Positions 53,268 through 61,706 are shown, counted from the first letter of the stretch. The stretch: 64,000 nt of DNA from Streptomyces sp. NBC_01497 (GCF_036250695.1 NZ_CP109427.1:1054001-1118000), one strand, 5' to 3'. Numbers and translations: made by a program. The notes: generated from the letters alone by a model not told the origin.

Positions 53268-54296
53268 TCACGTCAGCCAGTTCTTGACGGTCTCCACCAG
53301 GCGCACCGGATCCGAGCCGGTGGGGGCGACATTGAGCATCGTCACGCCGGCCTCGCGGAACGCCTCGACACGCTCCCGTACATATCCTTCGGGACCGCAG
53401 AGCGTCACCTGCTCGCAGAACTCCTCAGGCACCGCGGCGGCGGCGTCCCGGAGCCGGCCCGCCAGGTAGAGGTCCTGGATCTCGGCCGCCTCCTTCTCGT
53501 AGCCGTAGGCGACCGCGAGATCGTTGTAGAAGTTCTTGCCGCGCGCGCCCATTCCGCCGACGTACAGGGCGATCTGGGGCCGGGCCTTGTCCCGGAAGCG
53601 GGCCGCGTCGTCGCCGATGGCGAGGATGCCGCCGGCCACCGTACGGAGCGGGCCGAGGGCGGGGTCGCGCTTCGCGGTGCCCCGGGCCAGTGGCTCGCCC
53701 CAGACGCGGTGCGCCTTCTCCGGCAGGAAGAGGTGCGGCAGCCAGCCGTCGGCGATCTCCGCCGTCATCGCCACGTTGGCCGGGCCGAGGGCGGCGAGGA
53801 AGACCGGGATGTCCGAACGGAGGGGCCGGGTCAGCAGCTTGAGCGGCTTGCCGTGCCTGCCGCCCTTCTCCGGCGGCAGCGGCATGTCGAAGAGACCGTG
53901 GTGCTCGACGACCTCGCGCCGCCAGACGCGGCGGCAGATCTCGACCGTCTCACGGGTACGGGCAAGCGGTTTGTCGTACGGCATGCCGTGCCAGCCCTCC
54001 ACCACCTGCGGCCCGGACGCGCCGAGACCGAGGAGGGCGCGCCCGCCGGAGACCGCGTCGAGGCCGGCCGCCGTCTGCGCGATCAGCGCGGGCGTGCGCG
54101 AGTAGACGTTGAGAATGGCGGAGCCGATCGCCAGTCGCTCCGTGCGGGCGGCGAGGTAGCCCATGATCGTCGCGGAGTCGAAGCCCCAGGCCTCGGCGAC
54201 CCAGATGGCGTCGAGGCCGGCGGCCTCCATCGCCACCGCCGCGTCGCACGCCGCTCGTGCGTCGCCCGCGTAGTCCAGTTGGAGCGAGATCTCCAT
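53268..54296 (-). CDS. LLM-class F420-dependent oxidoreductase
   Basis: A 342-residue TIM-barrel oxidoreductase of the luciferase-like group. MEISLQLDYAGD opens it, with LDAIWVAEAWGFDSATIMGYLA, LAIGSAILNVYSRTPALIAQTAAGLDAVSGGRALLGLGASGP and VFLAALGPANVAMTAEIADGWLPHLF as family strands. In streptomycetes such proteins mostly use coenzyme F420. ATG 54296 is preceded by GGAAGG; the longer frame to 54398 has no good site. The substrate is unknown. Confidence 0.88.
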   Translation of the reverse strand: MEISLQLDYAGDARAACDAAVAMEAAGLDAIWVAEAWGFDSATIMGYLAARTERLAIGSAILNVYSRTPALIAQTAAGLDAVSGGRALLGLGASGPQVVEGWHGMPYDKPLARTRETVEICRRVWRREVVEHHGLFDMPLPPEKGGRHGKPLKLLTRPLRSDIPVFLAALGPANVAMTAEIADGWLPHLFLPEKAHRVWGEPLARGTAKRDPALGPLRTVAGGILAIGDDAARFRDKARPQIALYVGGMGARGKNFYNDLAVAYGYEKEAAEIQDLYLAGRLRDAAAAVPEEFCEQVTLCGPEGYVRERVEAFREAGVTMLNVAPTGSDPVRLVETVKNWLT

Positions 54297-54376
54297 GTGA
54301 GGGCACCTTCCTGCCGTCCGGTCCCCCACACCGTGGCACAGCGCACCCGCACCGCGCCGGGCCGTGGCCGACTCTG

Positions 54377-54405
54377 ACACAACTGGTGTAACACTCACGA
54401 TGTTA
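54377..54405. promoter_or_regulatory. Inverted repeats upstream of the LLM gene
   Basis: ACAC-AACTG-GTGT (54377-54389) and TAACA-CTCACGA-TGTTA (54389-54405) sit some 80-110 bp upstream of the LLM oxidoreductase start. Either could be a regulator site or part of the promoter. The arms are short, so the call is weak. Confidence 0.35.
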
Positions 54406-54432
54406 GGAACGGGGCGGGCCCTCGCACAAGCC

Positions 54433-55116
54433 TCAGCCCGACGTCGCCTCGCGCAGCGCGCGACGGCAGAGCGCGTCGGCCCTGCGCGTCGTCTCCGGCA
54501 ACCGGTAGGCCGGGGCCAGCCGCAGGGTGTGGGCGCAGGCGTTGGCCAGGCCGACCCGGTGGCCGACCGACACGAAGACGGGCCTGACGCCCTTTCTGGT
54601 CCGCAGGGCCCGGCCGACCTCGTCGCCCTCCGGCGCGATCAGCGGTGACCAGGCGCCGCGTTCGAGGCCGGGCGGCTCGGGACGGAGGAGGAACGGCGTC
54701 TTGGCGACGCCGATCGACGGGAACCCGGTCACCACCCCGAGGTGGCAGGCGAGCCCGAACCTGCGGGGGTGCGCGAGGCCGTAGCCGTCGCACACGAGCA
54801 GCCCCGGATCACCTTCGAGCCGGGCGAGCGCGGCGAGCACGGTCGGGACCTCGCGGAACGCGAGCAGCCCCGGCACGTACGGGAAGGACACCCTGCCCAC
54901 GGCGGTGGCCTCCTCAACGACGGTCAGCGTCGCCGCGTCCAGTACGACCGCCGCCGCGGCGACCACGTCACGCTCGTCGTCGTAGGCGACGTCCACGCCG
55001 GTCACCCGGCCCGTGCCCGGCACAGGACCGGCCTCGTCCAGCACCAGGCTGCGGCGCAGGGCGTCCTGGACGGCGTACGCCTCGGCCGCGTCCGCCGGTG
55101 TCCCCGTGATCATCAT
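54433..55116 (-). CDS. nfi: Endonuclease V
   Basis: A 227-residue nuclease that cuts near deoxyinosine. The catalytic Asp lies in VTGVDVAYDDERDVVAAAAV (first metal residue). PYVPGLLAFREVP is the DNA-wedge (PYxP) motif, CDGYGLAHPRRFGLACHLG the third metal region, and GHRVGL follows. The usual DGHG is DGYG here. ATG 55116 follows AGGGTGG. It works in DNA repair in the cytosol. Confidence 0.9.
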   Translation of the reverse strand: MMITGTPADAAEAYAVQDALRRSLVLDEAGPVPGTGRVTGVDVAYDDERDVVAAAAVVLDAATLTVVEEATAVGRVSFPYVPGLLAFREVPTVLAALARLEGDPGLLVCDGYGLAHPRRFGLACHLGVVTGFPSIGVAKTPFLLRPEPPGLERGAWSPLIAPEGDEVGRALRTRKGVRPVFVSVGHRVGLANACAHTLRLAPAYRLPETTRRADALCRRALREATSG

Positions 55117-55245
55117 GACGGCCACCCTAGGGCGTGGCCGCGGAGTCACTCCTGACGCGCCGGGCGCCAAAGGGCCGGCCGCAGGCGGCCACGGGCCGTG
55201 GTCACCCGCGGCCGAAACGGACGCCGTCCGCCCGGACCCGTGCTT

Positions 55246-55803
55246 TCAGTTCGCGTCGCCGAGCAGGCTCTGCAGAGCCTGGCGGAAAGCGGGGGTGTCG
55301 ATGTCCTGGCCGATGGCCAGGCGCTGCGCATATCCCGTGAGCAGCGCGAGCAGCGCGCCGGCCACACCGGCGGGGTCCGGCGAGGCGGGCAGGCCGCGTG
55401 CGCGGCGGTCCTCGCGGATGAGCCCGGCGACCGTCTCCTGGTCCTTGGCCAGTTGTCCCCGGATCCGGGCGGCGAGGCCGGGCGAGACGGCGGCCTCGGC
55501 CCACACCTGCGCCATCAGCCGGGCGTGACCCGCGTGGCGGGCGCGGATCCGGGCCAGCAGTTCGGCGGCGTCACGGATGCCGGCCAGATCGATGACGTGG
55601 TCCACGACGCCCTCGCAGACAGCCACCACCAGGTCGTTCTTGCTGGGGAAGTAGCTGTAGACGGCTCCGGTGGACAGTCCGCTGGCGGCGACGATCTCCC
55701 CGGTGGAGGCCTGGGCGAAGCCCTTGTCCGCGAAGACCTCGCGAGCGGCGGCCAGGATCTGCCGGCGCCGGGCGTCGCGGTGCTCCTGGGTGACCTTGGG
55801 CAT
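55246..55803 (-). CDS. TetR-family transcriptional regulator
   Basis: A 185-residue regulator with the TetR helix-turn-helix at about 12-58 (RRRQILAAAREVFADKGFAQASTGEIVAASGLSTGAVYSYFPSKNDL) and a ligand-binding C-terminal domain. It is divergent from the SDR gene, with a 99-bp gap holding two imperfect inverted repeats. It probably represses the SDR gene and itself, released by the SDR substrate or a related molecule. Start ATG 55803. Confidence 0.92.
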   Translation of the reverse strand: MPKVTQEHRDARRRQILAAAREVFADKGFAQASTGEIVAASGLSTGAVYSYFPSKNDLVVAVCEGVVDHVIDLAGIRDAAELLARIRARHAGHARLMAQVWAEAAVSPGLAARIRGQLAKDQETVAGLIREDRRARGLPASPDPAGVAGALLALLTGYAQRLAIGQDIDTPAFRQALQSLLGDAN

Positions 55804-55849
55804 AAAAAGAGCGACCTCTCGTTTTTATTGTAGGGTGAGGCCCATCCTA
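55802..55849. promoter_or_regulatory. Divergent TetR/SDR operator region
   Basis: ATAAAAA (55802-55808) and TTTTTAT (55822-55828) flank a 13-nt spacer containing GAG...CTC, overlapping the regulator start. A second imperfect palindrome TAGGGTGAGGCCCATCCTA lies at 55831-55849. The A/T runs are rare in this genome and fit a promoter with operators. Confidence 0.5.
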
Positions 55850-55902
55850 ACCGGCCGCCGGTTCCCGGGGGGCGGCACCGTCCGACGAAGGAGCCACGTC
55901 CC

Positions 55903-56721
55903 ATGACCTCCACCACAGGGACATCCACCACCACGGCGATATCCGCCGCCGCTCCGGACGGCGAGTTCGCCGGTGTCCGGGTCCTGGTCACCGGCGGCAC
56001 GCAGGGGATCGGCGCGGCGGTCGCGGTCCGGTTCGCCGAGGCCGGGGCCGACGTCGTCGTCGCGGCCCGCACGCCGGTCGACGAACCGCCCGCCGGCAGG
56101 TTCTTCGCCGCCGACATCGCCACCGCCGACGGGGCCGCCGCCCTCGCCGCGCAAGTGACACGCTCGCTCGGCGGAATCGACGTCCTGATCAACAACGCCG
56201 GCAGCCAGACGTACCTCCCCGGCGGGGCACGTGAGGCGACCGACGACGACTGGTACCGCGACCTCGACACCAACCTGATGTCGGCGGTCCGCCTGGACCG
56301 GGCCCTGCTGCCGGGGATGATCGCGCGGAAGCGATGGGTCATCATCCATGTCACGTCGGGGCAGGCGCGCCTGCCCGGTGCCGCGTCGCTCCCGTACGCG
56401 GCGGCGAAGGCCGCGACGACCGTCTACAGCAAGGGCCTGGCCAACGAGGTCGGCCAGCACGGGATCAGGGTGAACACCGTCGTCCCCGGGCTCATCGAGA
56501 CCCCGGCCGTCACCCGGCGGCTGGACCGGCTCACCGCCGACAGCGGACAGGACGCCGATACGGCCCGCCGGCAGCTGATCGACCGGGTCGGCATCCCGCT
56601 CGGGCGCCCCGGCAGGCCCGTCGACGTCGCCGAGGTCGTCGCGTTTCTCGCCTCCGACCGCGCGGCGTTCCTCACCGGCAGCCAGTACGTCGTCGACGGC
56701 GGCAGTATTCCGACGGTGTAG
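55903..56721 (+). CDS. SDR-family oxidoreductase
   Basis: A 272-residue classical short-chain dehydrogenase. VLVTGGTQGIGAAVAVRFAEAGADVVVAAR binds NAD(P); NNAGSQTYLPGG follows; and catalytic residues are in IIHVTSGQARLPGAASLPYAAAKAA (Ser, Tyr-x-x-x-Lys). The C-terminus SQYVVDGGSIPTV is normal. The first 24 residues are Thr/Ser/Ala-rich and variable. ATG 55903 follows GAAGGAG. Substrate unknown; paired with the TetR regulator. Confidence 0.92.
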   Translation: MTSTTGTSTTTAISAAAPDGEFAGVRVLVTGGTQGIGAAVAVRFAEAGADVVVAARTPVDEPPAGRFFAADIATADGAAALAAQVTRSLGGIDVLINNAGSQTYLPGGAREATDDDWYRDLDTNLMSAVRLDRALLPGMIARKRWVIIHVTSGQARLPGAASLPYAAAKAATTVYSKGLANEVGQHGIRVNTVVPGLIETPAVTRRLDRLTADSGQDADTARRQLIDRVGIPLGRPGRPVDVAEVVAFLASDRAAFLTGSQYVVDGGSIPTV

Positions 56722-57025
56722 CCGGTCCGGAAGTTCTCGTGCCGTTCGGCACGTTGAGGCGATCAGCGATCGGGAACGGACGCACCGGTCCCGTCCTTGT
56801 GCCGGATCACGCGGCACGCTCGCGGACGCTCGGGCCACGCGGACCGGGCCGGCGCGTCCGATACGTCGCTTCCGGGCGTTGATGAGGCCTTGATGGGGCG
56901 TACGTGCGTACGGTGACACAACTCACGCCTCGGTTCGGTGCACGGAATGCATCGTTCCGACGTCTGAACAGATAACCGATCCATCAACGTGTCGCCCAGA
57001 TCGACGCCGCCGAAGGGGAGCAGCC
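56722..57025. promoter_or_regulatory. Region between SDR and SsgA-like genes
   Basis: A gap of about 300 bp. A small hairpin, CGTGCCG-TT-CGGCACG (56738-56753), lies 17 nt after the SDR stop and may be its terminator. CGGAA-TGCATCG-TTCCG (56943-56959), 67 bp before the SsgA-like ATG, is a possible regulator site. No gene is visible. Confidence 0.4.
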
Positions 57026-57442
57026 ATGTCACCTGTGATCGAACAGGCCGTGCAGGCGCGCGTCGTCGCCTCGTCCCCGAGCCTGGAGACCGTGCCCGCG
57101 ACCCTGGTCTACGACAGAACCGACCCGTTCACCGTCCGTATGGCCTTCCCGCCGCTCGCCACCCTGGAGGGCACGGAGGTCGTCTGGGAGTTCTCGCGCG
57201 AGCTGCTCACCGCGGGGATGTCGCAGCCGGCGGGCGAGGGCGACGTACGGGTCCGGCCGTTCGGCTACGGGCGGACGGTCCTGGAGTTCCACGCTCCGGA
57301 GGGGACGGCGATGGTCCACCTGCGCTCGTCGGACCTGCGCAGGTTCCTCGACCGCTCCCGGTTCCTGGTGCCCGAGGGACACGAACACCTCTACCTCGAC
57401 CTGGACGAGGCGCTCGCCGAGCTGCTGCGCGACGTGTACTGA
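57026..57442 (+). CDS. SsgA-like sporulation/cell-division protein
   Basis: A 138-residue SsgA-like protein (SALP). Characteristic are TLVYDRTDPFTVRMAFPP, VVWEFSRELLTAGMSQPAGEGDVRVRPFGYGR and the acidic end (LYLDLDEALAELLRDVY). Proteins of this group, limited to sporulating actinomycetes, guide septum placement and spore-wall processes with FtsZ and peptidoglycan enzymes. Synteny from memory suggests SsgD (SCO6722 region), but sequence alone does not settle which paralogue. ATG 57026 follows AAGGGGAG. Confidence 0.85.
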   Translation: MSPVIEQAVQARVVASSPSLETVPATLVYDRTDPFTVRMAFPPLATLEGTEVVWEFSRELLTAGMSQPAGEGDVRVRPFGYGRTVLEFHAPEGTAMVHLRSSDLRRFLDRSRFLVPEGHEHLYLDLDEALAELLRDVY

Positions 57443-57445
57443 CGG

Positions 57446-57493
57446 CAGGGCCTGCCCATCTCCCGCCGGCCGGCGGGAGATGGGCAGGCCCTG
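57446..57493. terminator. 48-bp perfect palindrome between convergent genes
   Basis: Arms of 24 bp, CAGGGCCTGCCCATCTCCCG and its continuation CCGG, are followed at once by their exact complement with no central spacer. It begins 4 nt after the SsgA-like stop and ends 42 nt before the permease stop. It probably ends transcription from both sides. Confidence 0.8.
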
Positions 57494-57534
57494 GCACGAA
57501 GCCTCCCGGCGCGCGGGTGGCCGGCGCCGGGACG

Positions 57535-58704
57535 TCAGCCGTGGCCGCCGTGCCCACCGTGCTCCCGGCCGTTCGGGGCGCCGCCCATCATGCGGAGCAT
57601 CCGCAGGCCGCCGGTGCGGAAGAACCGGACGAGGACCACGCCCGCCAGGAGAAGGAAGGCGAAGTTGAGGAACGCCGTGTAGTTCCACGAAAAGCCCTCC
57701 GTCGGGATCCTGGCGTCGGCCTGGTCGGGGATGAGCCCGAGACCGCCGAAGGCGAACTCCACGGCGTAGCCGGCGATGACCGCCGCGGCATAGAAGGTCC
57801 CGAACAGGAAGAGGGCGGTCCTGGCGCCGTAGTACTTCCGGTAGATGTTCAGGATCGGCAGGATCAGCAGGTCGGCGAAGATGAACGCGACCACGCCTCC
57901 GAAGCTGATGCCCCCTTTCCACAGCACGACGGCGAGCGGCACGTTCCCGATCGAGCACACGAACGAGGCCACGGCGACCAGCGGGCCGATGAGCGGGCCC
58001 CAGAGTCTGGCCGCCAACGGGTGGCCGTCGAAGAAGAGCGCGCTCCAGAACGCGTCGGGCACCCAGGCCGCGATGGCACCCGCGATCAGCAGGCCGATCA
58101 CCAGGTCCCTCAGGATCGCCGCCCACTCCATCACGAAGACGTGACTCGTGGAGGTGAACCCCTCCTCCGACAGCAGGCGCCGGGCGAAGGACCCCGTACG
58201 CCGTACCGACATGTCCATCGCCGCGTGGCCCTCCATCGCCCCGGCCACCTGGCGTCGGGCCTGCTCGCGTGCCCGGCTCAGGAGCGGGTCGCGCAGGAAC
58301 AGCCGGAACAGCACGGCCAGAACGACGATCATGACGGGCCCGCCGACGAACTCCGCCGCGGTGAACTGCCAGCCCATCAGCAGGGCCAGGATCACCCCGA
58401 GTTCGACGACGAGATTGGTGGAGGCGATCTCGAAGGCCATCGCCGCGGTGAAGTGCGCGCCCTTGCGAAACAGCGAGCGGGCCAGTGCCACCGCCGCGTA
58501 GGAGCACGAGGAGGACGCCGCTCCGAGCCCGGCCGCGACGGCCAGGGTCCGGGGACGGTCGTCCCCCAGCAGGGAGATCACGGTCGACTTGCGGACGACG
58601 GCCTGCACCACGGCGGACAGGGCGAAGCCGAGGATCAGCGCCCAGGTGATCTCCCAGGTCATGGAGGCGGCGATCGACAGTGCGTGCACTACGGCGTGGA
58701 TCAT
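57535..58704 (-). CDS. PF03773-type permease (ArsP/DUF318-like)
   Basis: A 389-residue membrane protein with about nine hydrophobic segments. The conserved cysteine stretch GAASSSCSYAAVALARSLFRKGAHF and SFVCSIGNVPLAVVLWKGGISFGGVVAFIFADLLILP are marks of the permease group that includes ArsP, exporter of organoarsenicals, but substrate is not fixed. A His/Gly-rich tail GREHGGHGGHG may bind metal. ATG 58704 was chosen within a longer frame. A related broken copy lies at 5660-5948. Confidence 0.87.
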   Translation of the reverse strand: MIHAVVHALSIAASMTWEITWALILGFALSAVVQAVVRKSTVISLLGDDRPRTLAVAAGLGAASSSCSYAAVALARSLFRKGAHFTAAMAFEIASTNLVVELGVILALLMGWQFTAAEFVGGPVMIVVLAVLFRLFLRDPLLSRAREQARRQVAGAMEGHAAMDMSVRRTGSFARRLLSEEGFTSTSHVFVMEWAAILRDLVIGLLIAGAIAAWVPDAFWSALFFDGHPLAARLWGPLIGPLVAVASFVCSIGNVPLAVVLWKGGISFGGVVAFIFADLLILPILNIYRKYYGARTALFLFGTFYAAAVIAGYAVEFAFGGLGLIPDQADARIPTEGFSWNYTAFLNFAFLLLAGVVLVRFFRTGGLRMLRMMGGAPNGREHGGHGGHG

Positions 58705-58896
58705 TCCCGAAGCCTTCCCGCTCCGGGTACCGCACGGGCGCCACCGACACGTCACAGCGCCCCGCGAGGCGGGCGCCGGCCGGGGCGGCCGTGACCACCC
58801 GTCCGGGGCGGGGCGGACGGCCGCCGTTCGGCCGGGGCGCCCGGCAGGCGATGATGGGGCGCGACCGGAACCCCGCCAGGACCTGGAGACCCGCCC

Positions 58897-59673
58897 GTGC
58901 CCAGCAGGAAAGCCCTGATCCGTCAGCCGAGTTCGCGTCTCGACGAGGGCCTCGTGACCCATCTGGAACGGACCGGCGTGGACGCCGTGCTCGCACTGCG
59001 GCAGTGGGAGGACTACGTCAACACCCTGAAGGGCCAGGGATGGGAGACCGTCGAGGTGGCCCCGGCGGACGACTGCCCGGACGGCGTCTTCGTCGAGGAC
59101 ACCGTGGTGATGTTCCGCAACGTCGCGCTGATCACCAGGCCGGGCGCCGCCTCGCGGCGGCCCGAGACGGCCGCCGTGGAGGAGGAACTCGCGCGGCTCG
59201 GCTGCTCGGTCAACTGGGTGTGGGAGCCGGGCACACTGGACGGCGGGGATGTGCTGAAGGTCGGCGACACGCTCTACGTGGGCCGGGGCGGCCGGACCAA
59301 CGCCGCGGGGGTCGCCCAACTGCGCGCGGCGTTCGAGCCGCTCGGGGCGCGGGTGGTCGCCGTACCCGTCAGCAGTGTGCTGCACCTGAAGTCCGCGGTG
59401 ACGGCACTGCCGGACGGGACGGTCCTCGGCTATCCGCCTCTTGTGGACGTGCCGACGCTCTTCCCACGCTTCCTGCCGGTGCCGGAGCCGTCGGGCGCGC
59501 ACGTGGTGCTGCTCGGTGGCGGCAGGCTGCTGATGGCGGCGAGCGCGCCGAAGACCGCCGAACTGCTGGCCGGGCTCGGCTACGAGCCGGTACCGGTGGA
59601 GATCGGCGAGTTCGAGAAACTCGAAGGGTGTGTGACCTGTCTCTCCGTCCGTCTGCGTGACCTGTACGTGTGA
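58897..59673 (+). CDS. ddaH: Dimethylarginine dimethylaminohydrolase
   Basis: A 258-residue guanidino-modifying enzyme fold. Catalytic features: VFVEDTVVMF (Glu-Asp), DGGDVLKVGDTLYVGRGGRTN, LHLKSAVTAL with the active His, and EGCVTCLSVR with the nucleophilic Cys. It hydrolyses methylated arginines to citrulline and methylamine; arginine deiminase-like activity is less likely at this length. GTG 58897 was taken. A terminator follows 7 nt after the stop. Confidence 0.93.
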   Translation: MPSRKALIRQPSSRLDEGLVTHLERTGVDAVLALRQWEDYVNTLKGQGWETVEVAPADDCPDGVFVEDTVVMFRNVALITRPGAASRRPETAAVEEELARLGCSVNWVWEPGTLDGGDVLKVGDTLYVGRGGRTNAAGVAQLRAAFEPLGARVVAVPVSSVLHLKSAVTALPDGTVLGYPPLVDVPTLFPRFLPVPEPSGAHVVLLGGGRLLMAASAPKTAELLAGLGYEPVPVEIGEFEKLEGCVTCLSVRLRDLYV

Positions 59674-59679
59674 TTCCGG

Positions 59680-59711
59680 CGGGGCCCGGCGGCGGCGGTG
59701 GCCGGGCCCCG
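59680..59711 (+). terminator. Terminator of ddaH
   Basis: Perfect 10-bp stem CGGGGCCCGG / CCGGGCCCCG with a 12-nt GGC-rich loop. Confidence 0.75.
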
Positions 59712-59776
59712 TCCTGGTACCCCGCTTCGCCGACCCCTGTTCGCGGTCCCGGGCCCTCATCGCCCGCCGGGCCGAT

Positions 59777-59807
59777 GCTGACCTGCGGCGATGAGCTTCA
59801 GGTCAGC
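59777..59807. repeat. Inverted repeat upstream of the desaturase gene
   Basis: GCTGACCTG (59777-59785) and CAGGTCAGC (59799-59807) are perfect arms around a 13-nt spacer, about 180 bp before the desaturase GTG. It may be a second terminator for ddaH or a regulator site. Confidence 0.45.
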
Positions 59808-59929
59808 CGGATTACGCACGACCGCTTGTGCAGAAACAGCACGCATGACCCGGCCCGGCACGGGTAGACGAAGTGGATCGGAAGCCTCGGACACCCCGTG
59901 GTTCCTACGACAGTCTTACCCGATCTTTA

Positions 59930-59962
59930 ACCTACGGTTTCGTAACCTACGAACCCGTAGGT
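59930..59962. promoter_or_regulatory. Nested palindromic operator of desaturase gene
   Basis: Outer arms ACCTACGG / CCGTAGGT (8 bp, perfect) enclose inner arms TTCGTA / TACGAA (6 bp, spacer ACC; 59939-59953). ACCTAC recurs inside at 59945-59950. It ends 24 bp before the GTG, so it covers the expected promoter. The A/T-rich surroundings support a promoter here. Confidence 0.7.
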
Positions 59963-59986
59963 AGTTTCCCGTCCCCAGGAGCACCC

Positions 59987-60961
59987 GTGACCCTCACCTC
60001 TCCCCACCTCGGCAGTACGGACGCGTGGACAGACGCCCGGCTGCTGTACGCGCTGGAGGAAGTGGTGGAGAAGGAGCTCAACCGCCACCTGAAGGTGGCC
60101 AAGGACTGGATGCCCCACGAGTACGTGCCCTGGAGTGACGGCCGCAACTTCCCCGGCTTCTTCGAGGACGGCGACCCGTGGAGCCCGGACCAGTCCAAGG
60201 TGACCTCCCTCGGCAGGACGGCGCTCGTCGTCAACCTCCTGACCGAGGACAACCTGCCGAGCTACCACCTTGAGATCGCGTCGATGTTCGGCCGCGACGG
60301 CGCCTGGGGCACCTGGGTGCACCGCTGGACGGCCGAGGAGGGCCGGCACGGCATCGTGATGCGGGACTACCTCCTCGCGTCGCGCGCCGTCGATCCGGAT
60401 GAGCTGGAGCGGTTCCGGATGGCGCACATGTCGGAGGGCTACGAGTCCGACAACCGCCACTCGATGCTGCACTCCGTCGCGTACGTCGCCTTCCAGGAAC
60501 TCGCCACCCGCGTCTCGCACCGCAACACCGGCCACCAGTCGGGCGACCCGGTCTGCGACCGCATGCTGGCCAGGATCTCCACCGACGAGAACCTCCACAT
60601 GGTCTTCTACCGCAACCTCCTCGGAGCGGCGTTCGAACTCGCGCCGGACGCGACGATGGCCGCCGTGCGCGACGTCGTCGTGGACTTCCGGATGCCGGGG
60701 CACGGTATGCCCGGCTTCGAGCGCGCCGCCGTCGCGATGGCGGTCGGCGAGGTCTACAACCTGCGCATCCACCACGACGACGTGCTGCAGCCCGTGCTGC
60801 GCTACCTGAAGGTCATGGACATCGACGGGCTGGGGCCCGTGGGGCTCCAGGCGCAGGAAGAACTGGGCCTGTTCATGAACGGCCTGGACGGGGAAGCCGC
60901 GAAGTTCGACGAGAAGCTCGCGGCCCGGAAGGTGCGGATGGCCGCGCGCGGGCGCGCGTAA
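59987..60961 (+). CDS. Acyl-ACP desaturase (ferritin-like diiron)
   Basis: A 324-residue soluble desaturase that introduces a double bond into acyl-ACP with O2 and reduced ferredoxin. Diiron ligands: LEEVVEKELN (Glu), TEDNLPSYHLEI, WTAEEGRHGIVM (ExxH), and RISTDENLHMVFYR (ExxH). GTG 59987 follows CCAGGAG. The striking nested palindrome just upstream implies regulation by a dimeric repressor, presumably responding to membrane lipid state. The C-terminus KVRMAARGRA is complete. Confidence 0.92.
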   Translation: MTLTSPHLGSTDAWTDARLLYALEEVVEKELNRHLKVAKDWMPHEYVPWSDGRNFPGFFEDGDPWSPDQSKVTSLGRTALVVNLLTEDNLPSYHLEIASMFGRDGAWGTWVHRWTAEEGRHGIVMRDYLLASRAVDPDELERFRMAHMSEGYESDNRHSMLHSVAYVAFQELATRVSHRNTGHQSGDPVCDRMLARISTDENLHMVFYRNLLGAAFELAPDATMAAVRDVVVDFRMPGHGMPGFERAAVAMAVGEVYNLRIHHDDVLQPVLRYLKVMDIDGLGPVGLQAQEELGLFMNGLDGEAAKFDEKLAARKVRMAARGRA

Positions 60962-60987
60962 CCCTCACCGCGCACAGCCCTGAAGGC

Positions 60988-61078
60988 GCGTGTCACCTCG
61001 GGGCGCATGCGGCCTCGCGGTGCGTGTCACCTCGCGGTGCACGCCGCCTCGCGGTGCGTGTCACCTAGGGGGCGGGCC
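60988..61078. repeat. Tandem 34-bp repeat after the desaturase gene
   Basis: Two full copies, 60988-61021 and 61022-61055, begin GCGTGTCACCTCG and end GCCTCGCGGT, followed by a partial third from 61056. They differ at a few positions. They lie in the 263-bp gap before the WhiB gene. Confidence 0.65.
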
Positions 61079-61224
61079 CGCCACGGGGCAGGGTCCTCGT
61101 ATCGCGTAGCGCACTCACGGCGTGTCCGGCCCTCACTCGGCGTCCCGGCAACGTCCTGGTTCCGTTCCCCGCCCCGGGAACGGAGCCGGGGCGGGGCCCC
61201 CGCGACGAGCGCGTGAACCCCGCC

Positions 61225-61479
61225 TCAGTGGCGGTTGCGCCGCAGGTTCAGCCGTTCGCGCTCGGAGAGCCCGCCCCAGACGCCGAAGCGTTCGTCGTGT
61301 TCCAGCGCGTAGTCGAGGCATGCCGCGCGCTCCGGGCAGGCGCCGCAGAGCTGCTTGGCCTCGCGGGTCGAGGAACCCGGCGCGGGGAAGAAGAACTCGG
61401 GTCCGGTCTGCGCGCACAATGCGCTTTCCTGCCAGGCGAGCGGCGAGTCGGCGGTACCGGTGGTGATGTTGATCGGCAT
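61225..61479 (-). CDS. WhiB-family redox-sensing regulator
   Basis: An 84-residue protein with the four WhiB cysteines: ESALCAQ (about 22), EAKQLCGACPERAACLDYA (CxxC...C) and GVWGGLSERERLNLRRNRH, the turn motif and basic DNA-binding end. Such proteins hold an [4Fe-4S] cluster and regulate development with sigma factors. Synteny from memory suggests the WblK group, which I do not assert. ATG 61479 was used; no neighbour clarifies its targets. Confidence 0.9.
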   Translation of the reverse strand: MPINITTGTADSPLAWQESALCAQTGPEFFFPAPGSSTREAKQLCGACPERAACLDYALEHDERFGVWGGLSERERLNLRRNRH

Positions 61480-61635
61480 GACGGTCAGGCTGCCGTACGG
61501 CGATAAACGTCCGCTTGATGAACGATCAACCCGGCGCGATCCTTCGGCGCCGCCACTCCTGCGGCCTTCCGGACCGGCGCGCGCTCACCGCCGATCGCCG
61601 CTGGGCCCCGTTCCCGGCGCTGCCCGTAGCGTCCA

Positions 61636-61665
61636 GCTGCCCGTAGCGTCCCAGCCACGGGCAGC
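61636..61665 (-). terminator. Hairpin after the laccase gene
   Basis: GCTGCCCGT (61636-61644) and ACGGGCAGC (61657-61665) are perfect 9-bp arms, 41 nt beyond the laccase stop. The left arm is part of a direct repeat, CTGCCCGTAGCGTCCAG / CTGCCCGTAGCGTCCCAG, at 61620-61654. Confidence 0.6.
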
Positions 61666-61706
61666 GAAGTACAGGCGCCGCGACGCGACGCGCCGGGGCG
61701 GCTTCC

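Noticed and set aside
57029..58996. 655-codon minus-strand open frame across permease and SsgA-like gene
   Set aside because: Out of frame with the permease; Arg/Pro-rich with no domain.
60988..61078. CRISPR array
   Set aside because: Head-to-tail repeats without unique spacers.
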